From positions 1 to 38,957 of the forward strand of contig JAFVCA010000002.1 of assembly GCA_017479705.1 (NCBI GenBank): 38,957 nucleotides of DNA, given 5' to 3'. The notes beneath the pieces are model-generated. The model was not told the origin of the DNA and made no database searches. It saw nothing but the letters and a program-made list of their open reading frames with translations. Shown here one piece after another: positions 31,097 to 38,957 of the stretch (position 1 is the stretch's first letter; each line of letters opens with the position of its first letter). This DNA is from Bacteroidales bacterium. GTDB lineage: Bacteria > Bacteroidota > Bacteroidia > Bacteroidales > P3. The position numbers were made by a program, and so were the translations under genes.

Positions 31097-31894
31097 TCAA
31101 AAACGCCCGTGCGCTCCGCCGCCGCCGAAACTGCCGCCGCCGAAGCCACCAAAGCCGCCCATGCCGCCGAAGCCGCCTGAACCGCCACCCCACGACGAGC
31201 CGCCACGGGGGAAGAAGACTCCGCCCCAATAGGGGCCGGCACGACGGCCTGAACCGCCGGAGAAATGGTCACCCGGATCATCCTTATGGTGCTTCTTGTC
31301 ATACTGGTGCGCCAGCACAAGAATCACCACCACAATGAGCATGAAGCCCAGGAAGAACCAAAGGGCTGCGCGGTCCGACTCCTTGTAGTCGGCATAGCTG
31401 TATTCGCCGCGGCAAACAGGCTCAATGACATCAAGCGCCTGTGTCAGGGCGGTGTAGTAATCGCCTTCGCCGAGGGGCGAAATCATTTGGTCATCAATGA
31501 TATGCTTGCAGAAAGCATCGGGCAGCGCACCCTCCAACCCATAGCCCGGAACCAGGGCCACGTCGCCGTAGGGTTCCTCGTCGGTCTTGGATTTGATGAG
31601 GATTACCAACCCGTTTTTGAGGTCCTTTTGCCCCACACCCCAAGTGGTGCCGATGCGGGTGCCGAGTTCCATAATCTCGCACCCGTGGAGCGAAGGGGTG
31701 ATGATAACCAGAATCTGGTTCGAGGTGCTGTCGTCGAAAGCCACAAGACGCTGTTCCAGCTCATTGCGCTGCGTCGGCGAGAGCATGCCGGAGTAGTCGT
31801 TGACCAGCCTGTTGGTTGGTTCGGGGCACCACAACTCCTGCGCCGACAGGGCGAGTGTCGGCAGCAGGAGCAGCAAAAGGAGTATTTTTTTCAT
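31097..31894 (-). CDS. TPM-domain membrane protein (YgcG type)
   Basis: A 265-residue protein. It has a signal peptide (1-18, LALSA), a periplasmic TPM domain (about 22-170; TNRLVNDYSGMLSPTQRNELEQRL, GVGQKDLKNGLVILI, GYGLEGALPDAFC), one transmembrane helix (about 178-199, ALWFFLGFMLIVVVILVLA), and a long Gly-, Ser- and Phe-rich tail ending SFGGGGAHGRF. TPM proteins are widespread, often paired with LemA, and a chaperone or membrane-maintenance role has been suggested. It follows lemA by 5 bases in the same operon. The glycine-rich tail is common in this family and should be cytoplasmic by topology. Confidence 0.92.
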   Translation of the reverse strand: MKKILLLLLLLPTLALSAQELWCPEPTNRLVNDYSGMLSPTQRNELEQRLVAFDDSTSNQILVIITPSLHGCEIMELGTRIGTTWGVGQKDLKNGLVILIKSKTDEEPYGDVALVPGYGLEGALPDAFCKHIIDDQMISPLGEGDYYTALTQALDVIEPVCRGEYSYADYKESDRAALWFFLGFMLIVVVILVLAHQYDKKHHKDDPGDHFSGGSGRRAGPYWGGVFFPRGGSSWGGGSGGFGGMGGFGGFGGGSFGGGGAHGRF

Positions 31895-31899
31895 GCTTG

Positions 31900-32499
31900 T
31901 CAGAAGTCAAACTTCACCTCGACAGGGTTTTCACTGCCTTCAGGGGCTGTGAAATAGCCCTTCTTGTCGAAGCCACAGATGCCGGCAATGATGTTGTTGG
32001 GGAAACGGCGCAACATCTTGTTGTAGGCGTTGACGGCATCGTTGAAACGTCCGCGCTCGGTGGCGATGCGGTTCTCGGTGCCTTCCAGTTGCACCTGGAG
32101 GTCGCGGAAGCCCTGCGTGGCGGTGAGTTCGGGGTAGCGTTCCACCACGACGTTGATGGAGCGTGTCAGGGCGCTGGAAAGGGCGTCCTGGGCTTTCTGG
32201 AATTGTGCCACATTGGCTTCGGAGAGGTCGTTGGCGTCCACCTGCACCGAACTGGCTTTGGCACGGGCTTCGATGACCTCGGTAAGGGTGCCTTTCTCGT
32301 AGTTGGCAGCCCCCTGCACGGTGGCCACGAGCTGGGGAATGAGGTCGGCACGACGCTTGTAGGCGTTTTCCACCTGCCCCCATGCCTGGGAGACGTTCTC
32401 TTCCGTGTTGACGAGTTTGTTGTTGATGCCCACGCCCCAGAGGAAGCAGAGAGCCAACAGGCCCACAATGGCCAGAATGACAATAGATGTTTTCTTCAT
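31900..32499 (-). CDS. LemA-family protein
   Basis: A 199-residue inner-membrane protein with one N-terminal helix (about 6-24, IVILAIVGLLALCFLWGV) followed by the long helical LemA domain. Family patterns are NTEENVSQAWGQVENAYKRRADLIPQLV (about 31-58) and RFNDAVNAYNKMLRRFPNNIIA (about 151-172). Function is unsettled; pairing with a TPM protein is a recurrent arrangement. First gene of the operon; its promoter lies 60 bases upstream at 32559-32588. Confidence 0.95.
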   Translation of the reverse strand: MKKTSIVILAIVGLLALCFLWGVGINNKLVNTEENVSQAWGQVENAYKRRADLIPQLVATVQGAANYEKGTLTEVIEARAKASSVQVDANDLSEANVAQFQKAQDALSSALTRSINVVVERYPELTATQGFRDLQVQLEGTENRIATERGRFNDAVNAYNKMLRRFPNNIIAGICGFDKKGYFTAPEGSENPVEVKFDF

Positions 32500-32558
32500 C
32501 GCATTAAAAATTTATCATACTTACATATACCGCTTTCAGGGCGGCTTAATTCAAAATG

Positions 32559-32588
32559 CAAAGATAAGTATTTTTTTGCATATAGCAA
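32559..32588 (-). promoter_or_regulatory. Promoter of the lemA-TPM operon
   Basis: On the minus strand TATCTTTG (32566-32559) is preceded by TTG (32588-32586) at 19 bases. The upstream sequence CTTGCTATATG resembles that of the rpsO promoter. Confidence 0.78.
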
Positions 32589-32625
32589 GAGTTTGAGAAA
32601 AAAACTGCGTCATTGCAAAAAAAAG

Positions 32626-32656
32626 TTGCGTATGTCAGAATATCTTCGTAATTTTG
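32626..32656 (+). promoter_or_regulatory. Promoter of the 44-residue protein gene
   Basis: TTG (32626-32628) and TAATTTTG (32649-32656) are 20 bases apart, followed by GCA as in other promoters here. Transcription should begin near 32663, giving a leader of about 70 bases. Confidence 0.72.
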
Positions 32657-32734
32657 CAGAATCTTTTCGAGACGTACAAAACAAAATTGTACACGGTGAA
32701 TCAAGAAGTTAAACAATAAAAAATACACACAACT

Positions 32735-32869
32735 ATGGGTATCAATGCCAATAAAAAAGTAAAAAGAAGCAAGGTTAGAATCAACGGCAACAAGAACTCC
32801 ACCAACAACTGGGGCATCAATGCAGCCGGTTGGAATGCCGTTCACAAGGCCGTCATCAACGCTGAATAA
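32735..32869 (+). CDS. Small basic protein of unknown function (44 residues)
   Basis: A 45-codon frame from ATG 32735 to TAA 32869. The N-terminal half is strongly basic (NKKVKRSKVRINGNKN), and the C-terminal half has regularly spaced aromatic and small residues (NNWGINAAGWNAVHKAVINAE). No signal peptide, membrane helix or cysteine. I do not recognise it. Reasons to call it a gene: it has its own promoter 79 bases upstream, an A-rich leader as used for translation starts in this phylum, and a strong terminator 57 bases after the stop, with nothing else in the unit. The charge suggests binding to RNA, DNA or the ribosome. Alternatively the transcript could act as an RNA. Confidence 0.7.
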   Translation: MGINANKKVKRSKVRINGNKNSTNNWGINAAGWNAVHKAVINAE

Positions 32870-32925
32870 GCAGAGATAAGAGAACTTGATTGTCCTGTCA
32901 ACCAGTCAAGGGCTTCGGATAAGGG

Positions 32926-32955
32926 AAAGAGTCGCGAGAGCGGCTCTTTTCTGTT
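32926..32955 (+). terminator. Terminator of the 44-residue protein gene
   Basis: AAAGAGTCGC (32926-32935) and GCGGCTCTTT (32940-32949) form a 10-base-pair stem (one G-T pair) with a GAGA tetraloop, followed by TCTGTTT. Confidence 0.92.
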
Positions 32956-32984
32956 TATACGCTCACGGCCCGAAGCAGCAAAAA

Positions 32985-33019
32985 TGAAAAGGGCACCCAC
33001 CGGCGGCGGGATGCCCTTT
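32985..33019 (-). terminator. Terminator of the giant T9SS cargo gene
   Basis: AAAGGGCA (32988-32995) pairs with TGCCCTTT (33012-33019), extended by CCC/GGG inside. On the minus strand it runs into TTTTCATTTTT. It lies 25 bases after the stop codon at 33045. Confidence 0.85.
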
Positions 33020-33044
33020 GACAATGAAATTTATTGCAATCGCT

Positions 33045-36000
33045 CTATTTCACAACAAGTTTCTCGACCATATTGACCGACGGACCGGCAATGCGGACAA
33101 AGTAGACGCCCTGCGGCAGCGCGCCGAGGTCAAGGAGCATCTGGCAGCCTTCGTGGCACACCAGGGTGCTGCGCTGTGCTGTGCGGCCATTGATGTCGAG
33201 CACCTCGACCGCCATCTGGCCGTTGACGCCGCTCAGGGCAAGGGTGGTAGTGCCTGTGGCGGGATTGGGGCAGAGCTTGGCCGACAGACCCGCCTTCACG
33301 TCGGCAATGCCCTGGTTGCGGATGGTGAAGGTTCCACGCTCGCTATAGACACTGAGGGTGTTGTCGTTGCACTGGGCACGCACATAATAGTCGTAGGTGA
33401 GGCCCGGGGTGAGACCTGTGAGCTGGTAGCGTTCATCGGTGATGCCGGTGACGGTGGTGCCGCCACCCACAGAGAAGTGCTCCTCGCCGTAGTCAAGGAC
33501 ATAGTTGCCCACATCGCTGCGCCAGGTGAGGAGGACCCTGCCGGAATCGGCATCGAGGACTGCGCTTTCGAGGTCGGTGACAGGCTCGCACAACGCAGTA
33601 GTGAAGGTGATGACAGTGTCGCACCAGTTGCCGGGCATGCCGTCGCAGAGGGCGCGTATGCGGGCATGATAGGTGACATCGGAGAAGAGGTCGGTGGCCG
33701 TGAAAGGACTCTCGGAGGCGGTGAAGGAGATGTTATGTGCCGTGTTGTAGACGTTGACTTCCCAAGCCTCGGCATCGCCACTCCAGGCAAAGGTGGCCGA
33801 GTTGTAGTCGGTGCCGACCAACGAGAAGTCGACCGGGGCAGGACAATTCTCAACGGAGGTCACCACGGTGCGCGTGGCCCAATGGGAGGAGATGCCGCTT
33901 GAGCAATGACTGCGGAGGCCGATGGTGTACTCCGTATTGGGCTGCAGACCGGTGAAGGTGTAGCTGTTGCCTGTCACGGTGACACCACTGACGCGGTCGT
34001 TCCAAGCCTGGTCGGTGATGTAGGCCTCCACCGTGCCGGAGGCACTGAAGTGGACGGTGATGCTGTTGGTGGACTCGGTGATGTTTTCGATAACAGGGGC
34101 CTGACAGTCGGCACTGGCCACCACACTGATTTGCAGACTGTCGACAAAAGCGTAGTAGCGCCAGTTGGAGATGTAATTGATGGCAAGGAAGCGTGTGGTG
34201 GAGGGGAAGTCGGCCTTGTAGAGCTTCCAGACGATGCCGTTGGTGGTCAGGGTGTCGGTCCAGGTGAAATCCTCAGGATTGCTGCCGGAGATGGAGTAAC
34301 CCACGCGGAGACGTTCCTGTCCGAACATCATGTCGCTGTAGCGGAAGCGGAAAGTGAGACTGTCCTGGGCGTTGAGGAGGGGCGAGATGAGGTATTGGCT
34401 GTAGTCCGACGTGCGCTCATTGGAGCTGAAGCGGAAGCTGCGACCGCCGGCATAGGCCGCTTCGGTGCTGTGGACCATGGCATTGGGGTTGCCGTTGGCG
34501 CTGCGGAGGGTAAAGCAGGGTGCCGGGGCCTCTGCGGCCTCAAAGCTCTCTTGGATGGGATAACCCGCGGCAATGGTGTAGGCATCGCACATGGTGGTGA
34601 AGGAGACCTGGACGCTGGCGGGCGAGGAGGTGCCTTCAGCACAATAGGCTCTTACAATTAGGTCGTAGGTCGTGCCCGGAATGAGGCTGGTGAGGGTTGC
34701 CGTGTTGGTGCTGACATTGACGGTGTTCCACACGGTGGTGCCTTCTGCACGATACTTGATATCATAGCTCAGGCCTGTGCCTTCCCAGGCAACCGCAGCA
34801 TCGGTGGCCGACAGAACCGTCACCGAGACATTGCGCGGACGGCGGCAGGGCGGAGCCGGGACACAGGAGGTGTAAAGCTCGTAGCCAGCAGCGGTGGCAG
34901 CGTTGTGGGAGACGAACTCGATGGTCATCGGGCCTGCCTCGGAGACTAAAACGGCATCCACGGGCTCAGGACCATAAGTAGAGCTTATCTGGTAGAGCAG
35001 TGCGCCTGTGGTGCCCTCACCCTCATAGATGCGGAGGGTGTCACTGTCCCAAGGGTTCAGGTCCACCGTACCGCCATCAAGGCGCACGGAGAGCGTGGGA
35101 TCGGAGGGGCGGACCACAAGAACCGACTGGTTGTTGTTGCTGTAATTGTGTCTGGCGCCACCGTCGTCATAGATGACCAAGCCGCAGCCCGTCACAGTAT
35201 CGGTGTGGTTGGCCGCCATGATGACTGTGCCGGCAGCAAAGTCAATGGGACGCCAAGCACTTTGGCCAGAGCCACAGATGGCTCTGATGTAGGCCGTATA
35301 CTTGCCTCCAGAAGTGAGTGGAGGCAAAGCATAGAAGGTATCGGACACGGTGACCATGTTGCGCATGGAGAGGAGATTGGTACCGATGGTATCCCAATAA
35401 AGCTGCCACTGCGCGGCATGGGAGGGATTATTCCAGGAGAGAATGATGTTGGAGGGGTTGTCAAGGTTGAGTGCAACAATGTTGCTGGCCGGCAGACAGC
35501 CGATAGCTTCGAGGACGGTGATGTCGTCAATAAGGGTGGCTTCAGCTCCGACAGCCGTGTGTGCCAGCACCATACGGGTGCCCGTGCCTTGGTAGTCGCT
35601 GAAATCATAGCGGAACCATGTGTACTGTGAGAGGGACTGGTCGAAATCCGATAGGGTGTCTAACCAGTCGACAAAGGTGCCCTCGTCATCGGTCACGCCC
35701 ACCATAATGCCTTCGCCCTCATAGGCCGGGGAGAGCATGGCTTTGAAGTTGATCTCCAGACGGTTGACCGGATACTGGAATTCCGGGAGTACCGCACCGT
35801 AGACTGCCGTGGCCGGCTGCCAGTAGAGGCCGCCATAACGGTGGCTGACGACACGACGATTGTATTTCCAACAGGGGGGCATGGATCCTGAAGCATAGCT
35901 GTCAAAGTTCTCCGTGTAGGGGACGTGGACGCTGCCACAGGCCGTGGTGGCCGAGACCTGGTTCCACAGGGTGTCGGCGTCGCACACCGTTCCCACCCGC

Positions 36001-38453
36001 ACAACGTAATGGGTTGCGGGGCTCAGACCGACTATAGTATACATGAGCGATGATGTTGTGCCCGCAGTGACAAAGGTGGACGCCGAGGCCTGTTTGTACT
36101 GCACCACATAGTCCACAGCGAGATCGCCGCCACCAACCCACGACAAGGCAATGTTGGAGGAGTCAGGCACAATGCCTACCACCATGGGCGAAGTGCATTC
36201 ATCCATGCTGCAATCCGTCAGCAGACGGACGTCGACAGCGGTGCGCAGCTCGCTATAGCCAAAGATGGAGGAGGGCGCAGCCATGGAGATGCTGGCCAAG
36301 CTGTTCCACAGGACGGTGGCCTTGTGCGGCGTGGGATGGTAGTACCACGACGAGGGACTCAGCACAAAACGGGTGTTGGTGTAGTGGACGGCCACGACAA
36401 GGTTGCGCAGCGTGTCATTGATAAACGGGGTGTCGAAATAGATGACCTGCCATTCGGCATTCGAATGGGCAAGGACATGATTCACTGTCATGGGCGTGAG
36501 AGAATCAGCAGGTATGTATGAATTGACATCAATAGCAGTCTGCGACGTATTGGCCATATATAGACTGAAGCGCAACGGCTCGTTGACACCCGTCGAGGTA
36601 TGGTAGGCAATGCCCCAAATGGTGTCCGAAGCCGACAGCTCGTCGCGGAGATAGAGCGTCTGCGCATAGGAGTTAGTCATATTTGTATTGACGAAATAGT
36701 CGGAGCTGCTCAGCTGTCCGTTGCCGGAAACTTCGCTGCACGAATTGGTCATGAACTCGAAAGGCACCCCGTTGGCGGTATCGCTGGCAGCCCCTGTCTG
36801 GCAGAGGTTGCGCACATACACCGTGTAACAATGGCTGGGCTCCAAGCCCGTAAACACCACACTGTTGTCGCTCACCACCGTATCGCACACAGGCGCTGCG
36901 GGGTTCTGCCGGTCGTAGAGCGTGATCCATGCGCCCATCGAAGGGCTGCCGTTGAGGTAGTCGTATTGCCAACTTACCATGGCGGCAGAATAATGGACAT
37001 TGGACAGCTGCACCTCCGACACCGGGGCGCAAGACATGGTTGTGGTAAACGGTGCCGACGCGCGGAACTCCGAGCTGTCCTCGTCGCAAGCCGTGCGTAC
37101 CCAGGCATAGTATGTGGTGGCCTGATCCAGCCCCCAAAGCAGCACGCTGGTATCAGTCACGTAAGTGTAGAGCGTGGCATTGAAGGGGTTGTTTTCAGTT
37201 GAATAATAGACATAATAGCCCGTGGCGTTGTTGCCAGCCGCATTCCATTCAAGACGGGCGCAACGGGAGCCCACGCTGTCCACCAGCACATAGTCGGGAC
37301 GATGGCAACCATTGTCGAAGGTGATGCTGAGGTCGTCCACAAATCCATTGCCGAAGAGGTAGCTGCTCCCCTTGAAGAAGAAGGCCACATAGTAGCGTGC
37401 GTTGGAATCGAGCTCGGAGGTGCTGAACTCGTAGTCGTACCAGTTATTGTCCATCAGCCGTGTATTGACCAACGAGACGAACGTCGAGGTATCCGAGAGG
37501 TCTGTCATCACACCCGCGCGAAGCCGCGAATTGAAAAGATACAAGTCGTAGGGATACAGGCGTATGCCATCCTCCAGCCGTGCCCTGAACGAGACATTGA
37601 TGCGGTTGCCGGGGACGGGGACCAACGGCGTGGCCACAACATTCCATCCCTCGGCTCCAAAGAAGAGGGAGAGCGAATCGGAGTAGGCCGCCTCGTCGGT
37701 CACCTTGGGGGCTTCGCCAAAGGTGATGATGGGATTCCAGCATGAGGGCAACTGCCCGACAGCCTCACCATCAAACGTGTTGTAGTACGGCAGATGCAAC
37801 GGGGGGCACGTGGTGCGGAACGAGCCCGAAATCAGTTCCGAGCTGTCGGTGCCAGAGCAGACAGCCCGCACATCCACCGTGTAGTTCGTGTTCAACGTCA
37901 GGCCCGAGAGGTAGACAATGGGGGCCGTGGCCGTAGTGTAGAACGCCCCGTTGAGGTACAGGCTCCAACTCGACTCGGTACCCAGCGGGGTCCAGGTGAT
38001 GGTGGCGTAGGTGCTGTCCGGGCGGCACACCAAATCGACCGGGCGGACACAGCTGGGGCAGGCCGGCATAGCCTGGGCCACAATAGTACCAGTGGCAAAA
38101 TCGCCCGCAATGACCTCAGGGAGAATCATGCTGCCATCGCCGTTGGCAATGGCCAACGTAATCTCATAATCCAAGGGGCCGGAAATCCACACGAACCGCA
38201 TAGTATCGTTCGCGCAGACAGGCACGTCGTACTCGCCTTCGTAGCCCGACGTAAGCGACACGCTCCCACGGAGGACGGTGTCTTGCCACACCTGTAGCAC
38301 GCCGCCGTTCCAGCCGTCGCCCACCATATCGCCGCAATAGACGGTGATAAAGCAGGCCGCCACGTCCGGAGGGCACTGCGCACGTCCTGTTCCAAAGAAA
38401 AAAAACAATGTCAGCAAAAGTGACATCATGCAGGAAAACTTTCTTTTTCGCAT
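33045..38453 (-). CDS. Giant multi-domain surface protein with type A T9SS sorting domain
   Basis: A 1802-residue secreted protein. It has a signal peptide (1-25, ending GRAQ), an N-terminal beta domain (about 26-130, CFITVYCGDMVGDGWNGG), then about nine fibronectin-III-like modules, each bounded by Cys and ending in a Y-x-V/A-x-V-R-A-x-C strand (for example YTVDVRAVC, YVVRVGTVC, YDLIVRAYC, YDYYVRAQC). Between them lie three jelly-roll (MAM/cleaved-adhesin-like) modules with FD...LPSCW, FDSYASGSMPPCW and SFEAAEAPAPCF motifs, and one CUB-like module (GCGLVIYDDGG ... YELYTSC). The last about 75 residues (LCPNPATGTTTL ... GVYFVRIAG ... EKLVVK) are a classic type A C-terminal signal, recognised by the T9SS and removed on attachment to the surface. 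Likely an adhesin or matrix-binding protein; no catalytic motif is seen. Confidence 0.9.
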   Translation of the reverse strand: MRKRKFSCMMSLLLTLFFFFGTGRAQCPPDVAACFITVYCGDMVGDGWNGGVLQVWQDTVLRGSVSLTSGYEGEYDVPVCANDTMRFVWISGPLDYEITLAIANGDGSMILPEVIAGDFATGTIVAQAMPACPSCVRPVDLVCRPDSTYATITWTPLGTESSWSLYLNGAFYTTATAPIVYLSGLTLNTNYTVDVRAVCSGTDSSELISGSFRTTCPPLHLPYYNTFDGEAVGQLPSCWNPIITFGEAPKVTDEAAYSDSLSLFFGAEGWNVVATPLVPVPGNRINVSFRARLEDGIRLYPYDLYLFNSRLRAGVMTDLSDTSTFVSLVNTRLMDNNWYDYEFSTSELDSNARYYVAFFFKGSSYLFGNGFVDDLSITFDNGCHRPDYVLVDSVGSRCARLEWNAAGNNATGYYVYYSTENNPFNATLYTYVTDTSVLLWGLDQATTYYAWVRTACDEDSSEFRASAPFTTTMSCAPVSEVQLSNVHYSAAMVSWQYDYLNGSPSMGAWITLYDRQNPAAPVCDTVVSDNSVVFTGLEPSHCYTVYVRNLCQTGAASDTANGVPFEFMTNSCSEVSGNGQLSSSDYFVNTNMTNSYAQTLYLRDELSASDTIWGIAYHTSTGVNEPLRFSLYMANTSQTAIDVNSYIPADSLTPMTVNHVLAHSNAEWQVIYFDTPFINDTLRNLVVAVHYTNTRFVLSPSSWYYHPTPHKATVLWNSLASISMAAPSSIFGYSELRTAVDVRLLTDCSMDECTSPMVVGIVPDSSNIALSWVGGGDLAVDYVVQYKQASASTFVTAGTTSSLMYTIVGLSPATHYVVRVGTVCDADTLWNQVSATTACGSVHVPYTENFDSYASGSMPPCWKYNRRVVSHRYGGLYWQPATAVYGAVLPEFQYPVNRLEINFKAMLSPAYEGEGIMVGVTDDEGTFVDWLDTLSDFDQSLSQYTWFRYDFSDYQGTGTRMVLAHTAVGAEATLIDDITVLEAIGCLPASNIVALNLDNPSNIILSWNNPSHAAQWQLYWDTIGTNLLSMRNMVTVSDTFYALPPLTSGGKYTAYIRAICGSGQSAWRPIDFAAGTVIMAANHTDTVTGCGLVIYDDGGARHNYSNNNQSVLVVRPSDPTLSVRLDGGTVDLNPWDSDTLRIYEGEGTTGALLYQISSTYGPEPVDAVLVSEAGPMTIEFVSHNAATAAGYELYTSCVPAPPCRRPRNVSVTVLSATDAAVAWEGTGLSYDIKYRAEGTTVWNTVNVSTNTATLTSLIPGTTYDLIVRAYCAEGTSSPASVQVSFTTMCDAYTIAAGYPIQESFEAAEAPAPCFTLRSANGNPNAMVHSTEAAYAGGRSFRFSSNERTSDYSQYLISPLLNAQDSLTFRFRYSDMMFGQERLRVGYSISGSNPEDFTWTDTLTTNGIVWKLYKADFPSTTRFLAINYISNWRYYAFVDSLQISVVASADCQAPVIENITESTNSITVHFSASGTVEAYITDQAWNDRVSGVTVTGNSYTFTGLQPNTEYTIGLRSHCSSGISSHWATRTVVTSVENCPAPVDFSLVGTDYNSATFAWSGDAEAWEVNVYNTAHNISFTASESPFTATDLFSDVTYHARIRALCDGMPGNWCDTVITFTTALCEPVTDLESAVLDADSGRVLLTWRSDVGNYVLDYGEEHFSVGGGTTVTGITDERYQLTGLTPGLTYDYYVRAQCNDNTLSVYSERGTFTIRNQGIADVKAGLSAKLCPNPATGTTTLALSGVNGQMAVEVLDINGRTAQRSTLVCHEGCQMLLDLGALPQGVYFVRIAGPSVNMVEKLVVK

Positions 38454-38705
38454 TGTTGTTGCTTTTTGTTGTTATTATATTTGTTACTAATTATTTACAG
38501 GTTTAGCAGAAAGATTCTTTCAGTGGGCAGTTTGGCGAGTCTGTTTGGGCCTGACGACCAAGTCGTATTTTTAGGTGCAAAATTATTATGAGTTATATCT
38601 CCTCATGGAAAAAAAATCCGAACCGTCCCACAGCCTCCCGCCAGAAAGCCCAAACCCAACATACCGGGCTATCCTACAACTCCTTTCGCAGGGCATTCCA
38701 AAGTG

Positions 38706-38736
38706 CAAAGATACGACTTTTTTTTCACATAGTAAG
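38706..38736 (-). promoter_or_regulatory. Promoter of the giant T9SS cargo gene
   Basis: On the minus strand TATCTTTG (38713-38706) follows CTTACTATGTG and an A-run, nearly the same 33 bases as the rpsO promoter. The leader to ATG 38453 would be about 245 bases. A second weaker -7 match, TAATTTTG, lies at 38585-38578. No gene is visible in 38454-38700 itself. Confidence 0.65.
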
Positions 38737-38828
38737 AATTACTGTCGCCGTTGGTTCGGTCCAGCTCCACTCCTTAGCATACCGATATACGAAGTTTGCG
38801 GTACCATTTATCCCTCAAAAACCTTATA

Positions 38829-38858
38829 TTTGCAATTGCAAAATAATTCGTATTTTTG
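38829..38858 (+). promoter_or_regulatory. Promoter at the right edge of the window
   Basis: TTTG (38829-38832) and TATTTTTG (38851-38858), 18 bases apart, point to the right edge. Transcription should start near 38865, only about 7 bases before the ATG at 38872. Confidence 0.65.
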
Positions 38859-38871
38859 CAGGAAAATATTA

Positions 38872-38925
38872 ATGTTTAATCACATAGGTCGAAAGAGAGG
38901 GGGCGGCGGGACAACCAAACTTTAA
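38872..38925 (+). CDS. Possible 17-residue leader peptide or start of an unseen transcript
   Basis: ATG 38872 opens a short frame ending at TAA 38925, encoding MFNHIGRKRGGGGTTKL. It lies just behind a good promoter and would be nearly leaderless. The peptide is basic and glycine-rich, and the run of GGC/GGG codons is unusual in this AT-rich setting. The rest of 38926-38957 shows no start codon before the window ends. It may be a leader peptide, part of a 5' untranslated region, or chance. Confidence 0.25.
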   Translation: MFNHIGRKRGGGGTTKL

Positions 38926-38957
38926 AAACGGAGAAGAATCCATTCCCCTATTATGGA

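Noticed and set aside
32632-32712. A short ORF (MSEYLRNFAESF...) just upstream of the 44-residue gene
   Set aside because: It begins upstream of the predicted transcription start and contains the -7 element, so it is unlikely to be translated.
1-38957. CRISPR array, rRNA genes, insertion sequences
   Set aside because: I saw no regularly spaced direct repeats, no rRNA-like conserved stretches and no transposase gene in the window.

Overview
The window looks like chromosome from an uncultured member of the Bacteroidales (phylum Bacteroidota). The evidence is the repeated Bacteroides-type promoter (TAnnTTTG at -7, TTG/TTTG about 19-22 bases upstream), A-rich leaders without clear Shine-Dalgarno sequences, a fused SecDF, a PorV/PorQ-family protein, a TonB-dependent receptor with a carboxypeptidase-regulatory-like front domain, a giant cell-surface protein with a type IX secretion (T9SS) sorting tail, and a DUF4301 protein. 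Most of the window is ordinary core genome.

Left end (1-2898) is accessory DNA. A three-gene operon encodes a small tyrosine-tailed protein, a SecB-like chaperone and a protein with ADP-ribosyltransferase-like motifs. I read it as a toxin-antitoxin-chaperone (TAC) module of the kind that includes the E. coli anti-phage system CmdTAC. It is followed by a convergent tyrosine-recombinase gene whose start abuts the 3' end of a tRNA-Gly(CCC) gene, so this stretch is probably one end of an integrated island that used the tRNA as attachment site. The other island end is not in the window.

2898-13390: tRNA-Gly, then pnp and rpsO on the minus strand; a plus-strand Na/Pi symporter, purM and HIT-protein cluster; and a convergent greA - small HMA protein - copper P-type ATPase cluster. 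The ATPase seems to lack its nucleotide-binding (N) domain.

12305-25540 (minus strand) reads as one long operon: secDF, a small membrane-anchored protein, a TonB-dependent receptor, a 1609-residue exported protein and a PorV/PorQ-family beta-barrel, closed by a strong terminator. It links the inner-membrane Sec motor with outer-membrane and surface proteins.

25541-32499 holds radC, folB, pheS, a secreted cyclophilin, a lipoprotein, a DUF4301 gene, and a lemA-TPM pair. 32649-32955 is a self-contained unit (promoter, 44-codon gene, terminator) for an unrecognised small basic protein. 33045-38453 is a 1802-residue multi-fibronectin-III T9SS cargo protein with a long leader. The right edge has a promoter followed by a 17-residue ORF whose downstream partner lies outside the window.

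Most interesting: the candidate TAC/CmdTAC-like defence module with its palindromic operator and LAA-ending antitoxin candidate, the compact CopA, the 44-residue gene unit, the secDF/TonB/PorV operon, and a two-copy intergenic repeat.
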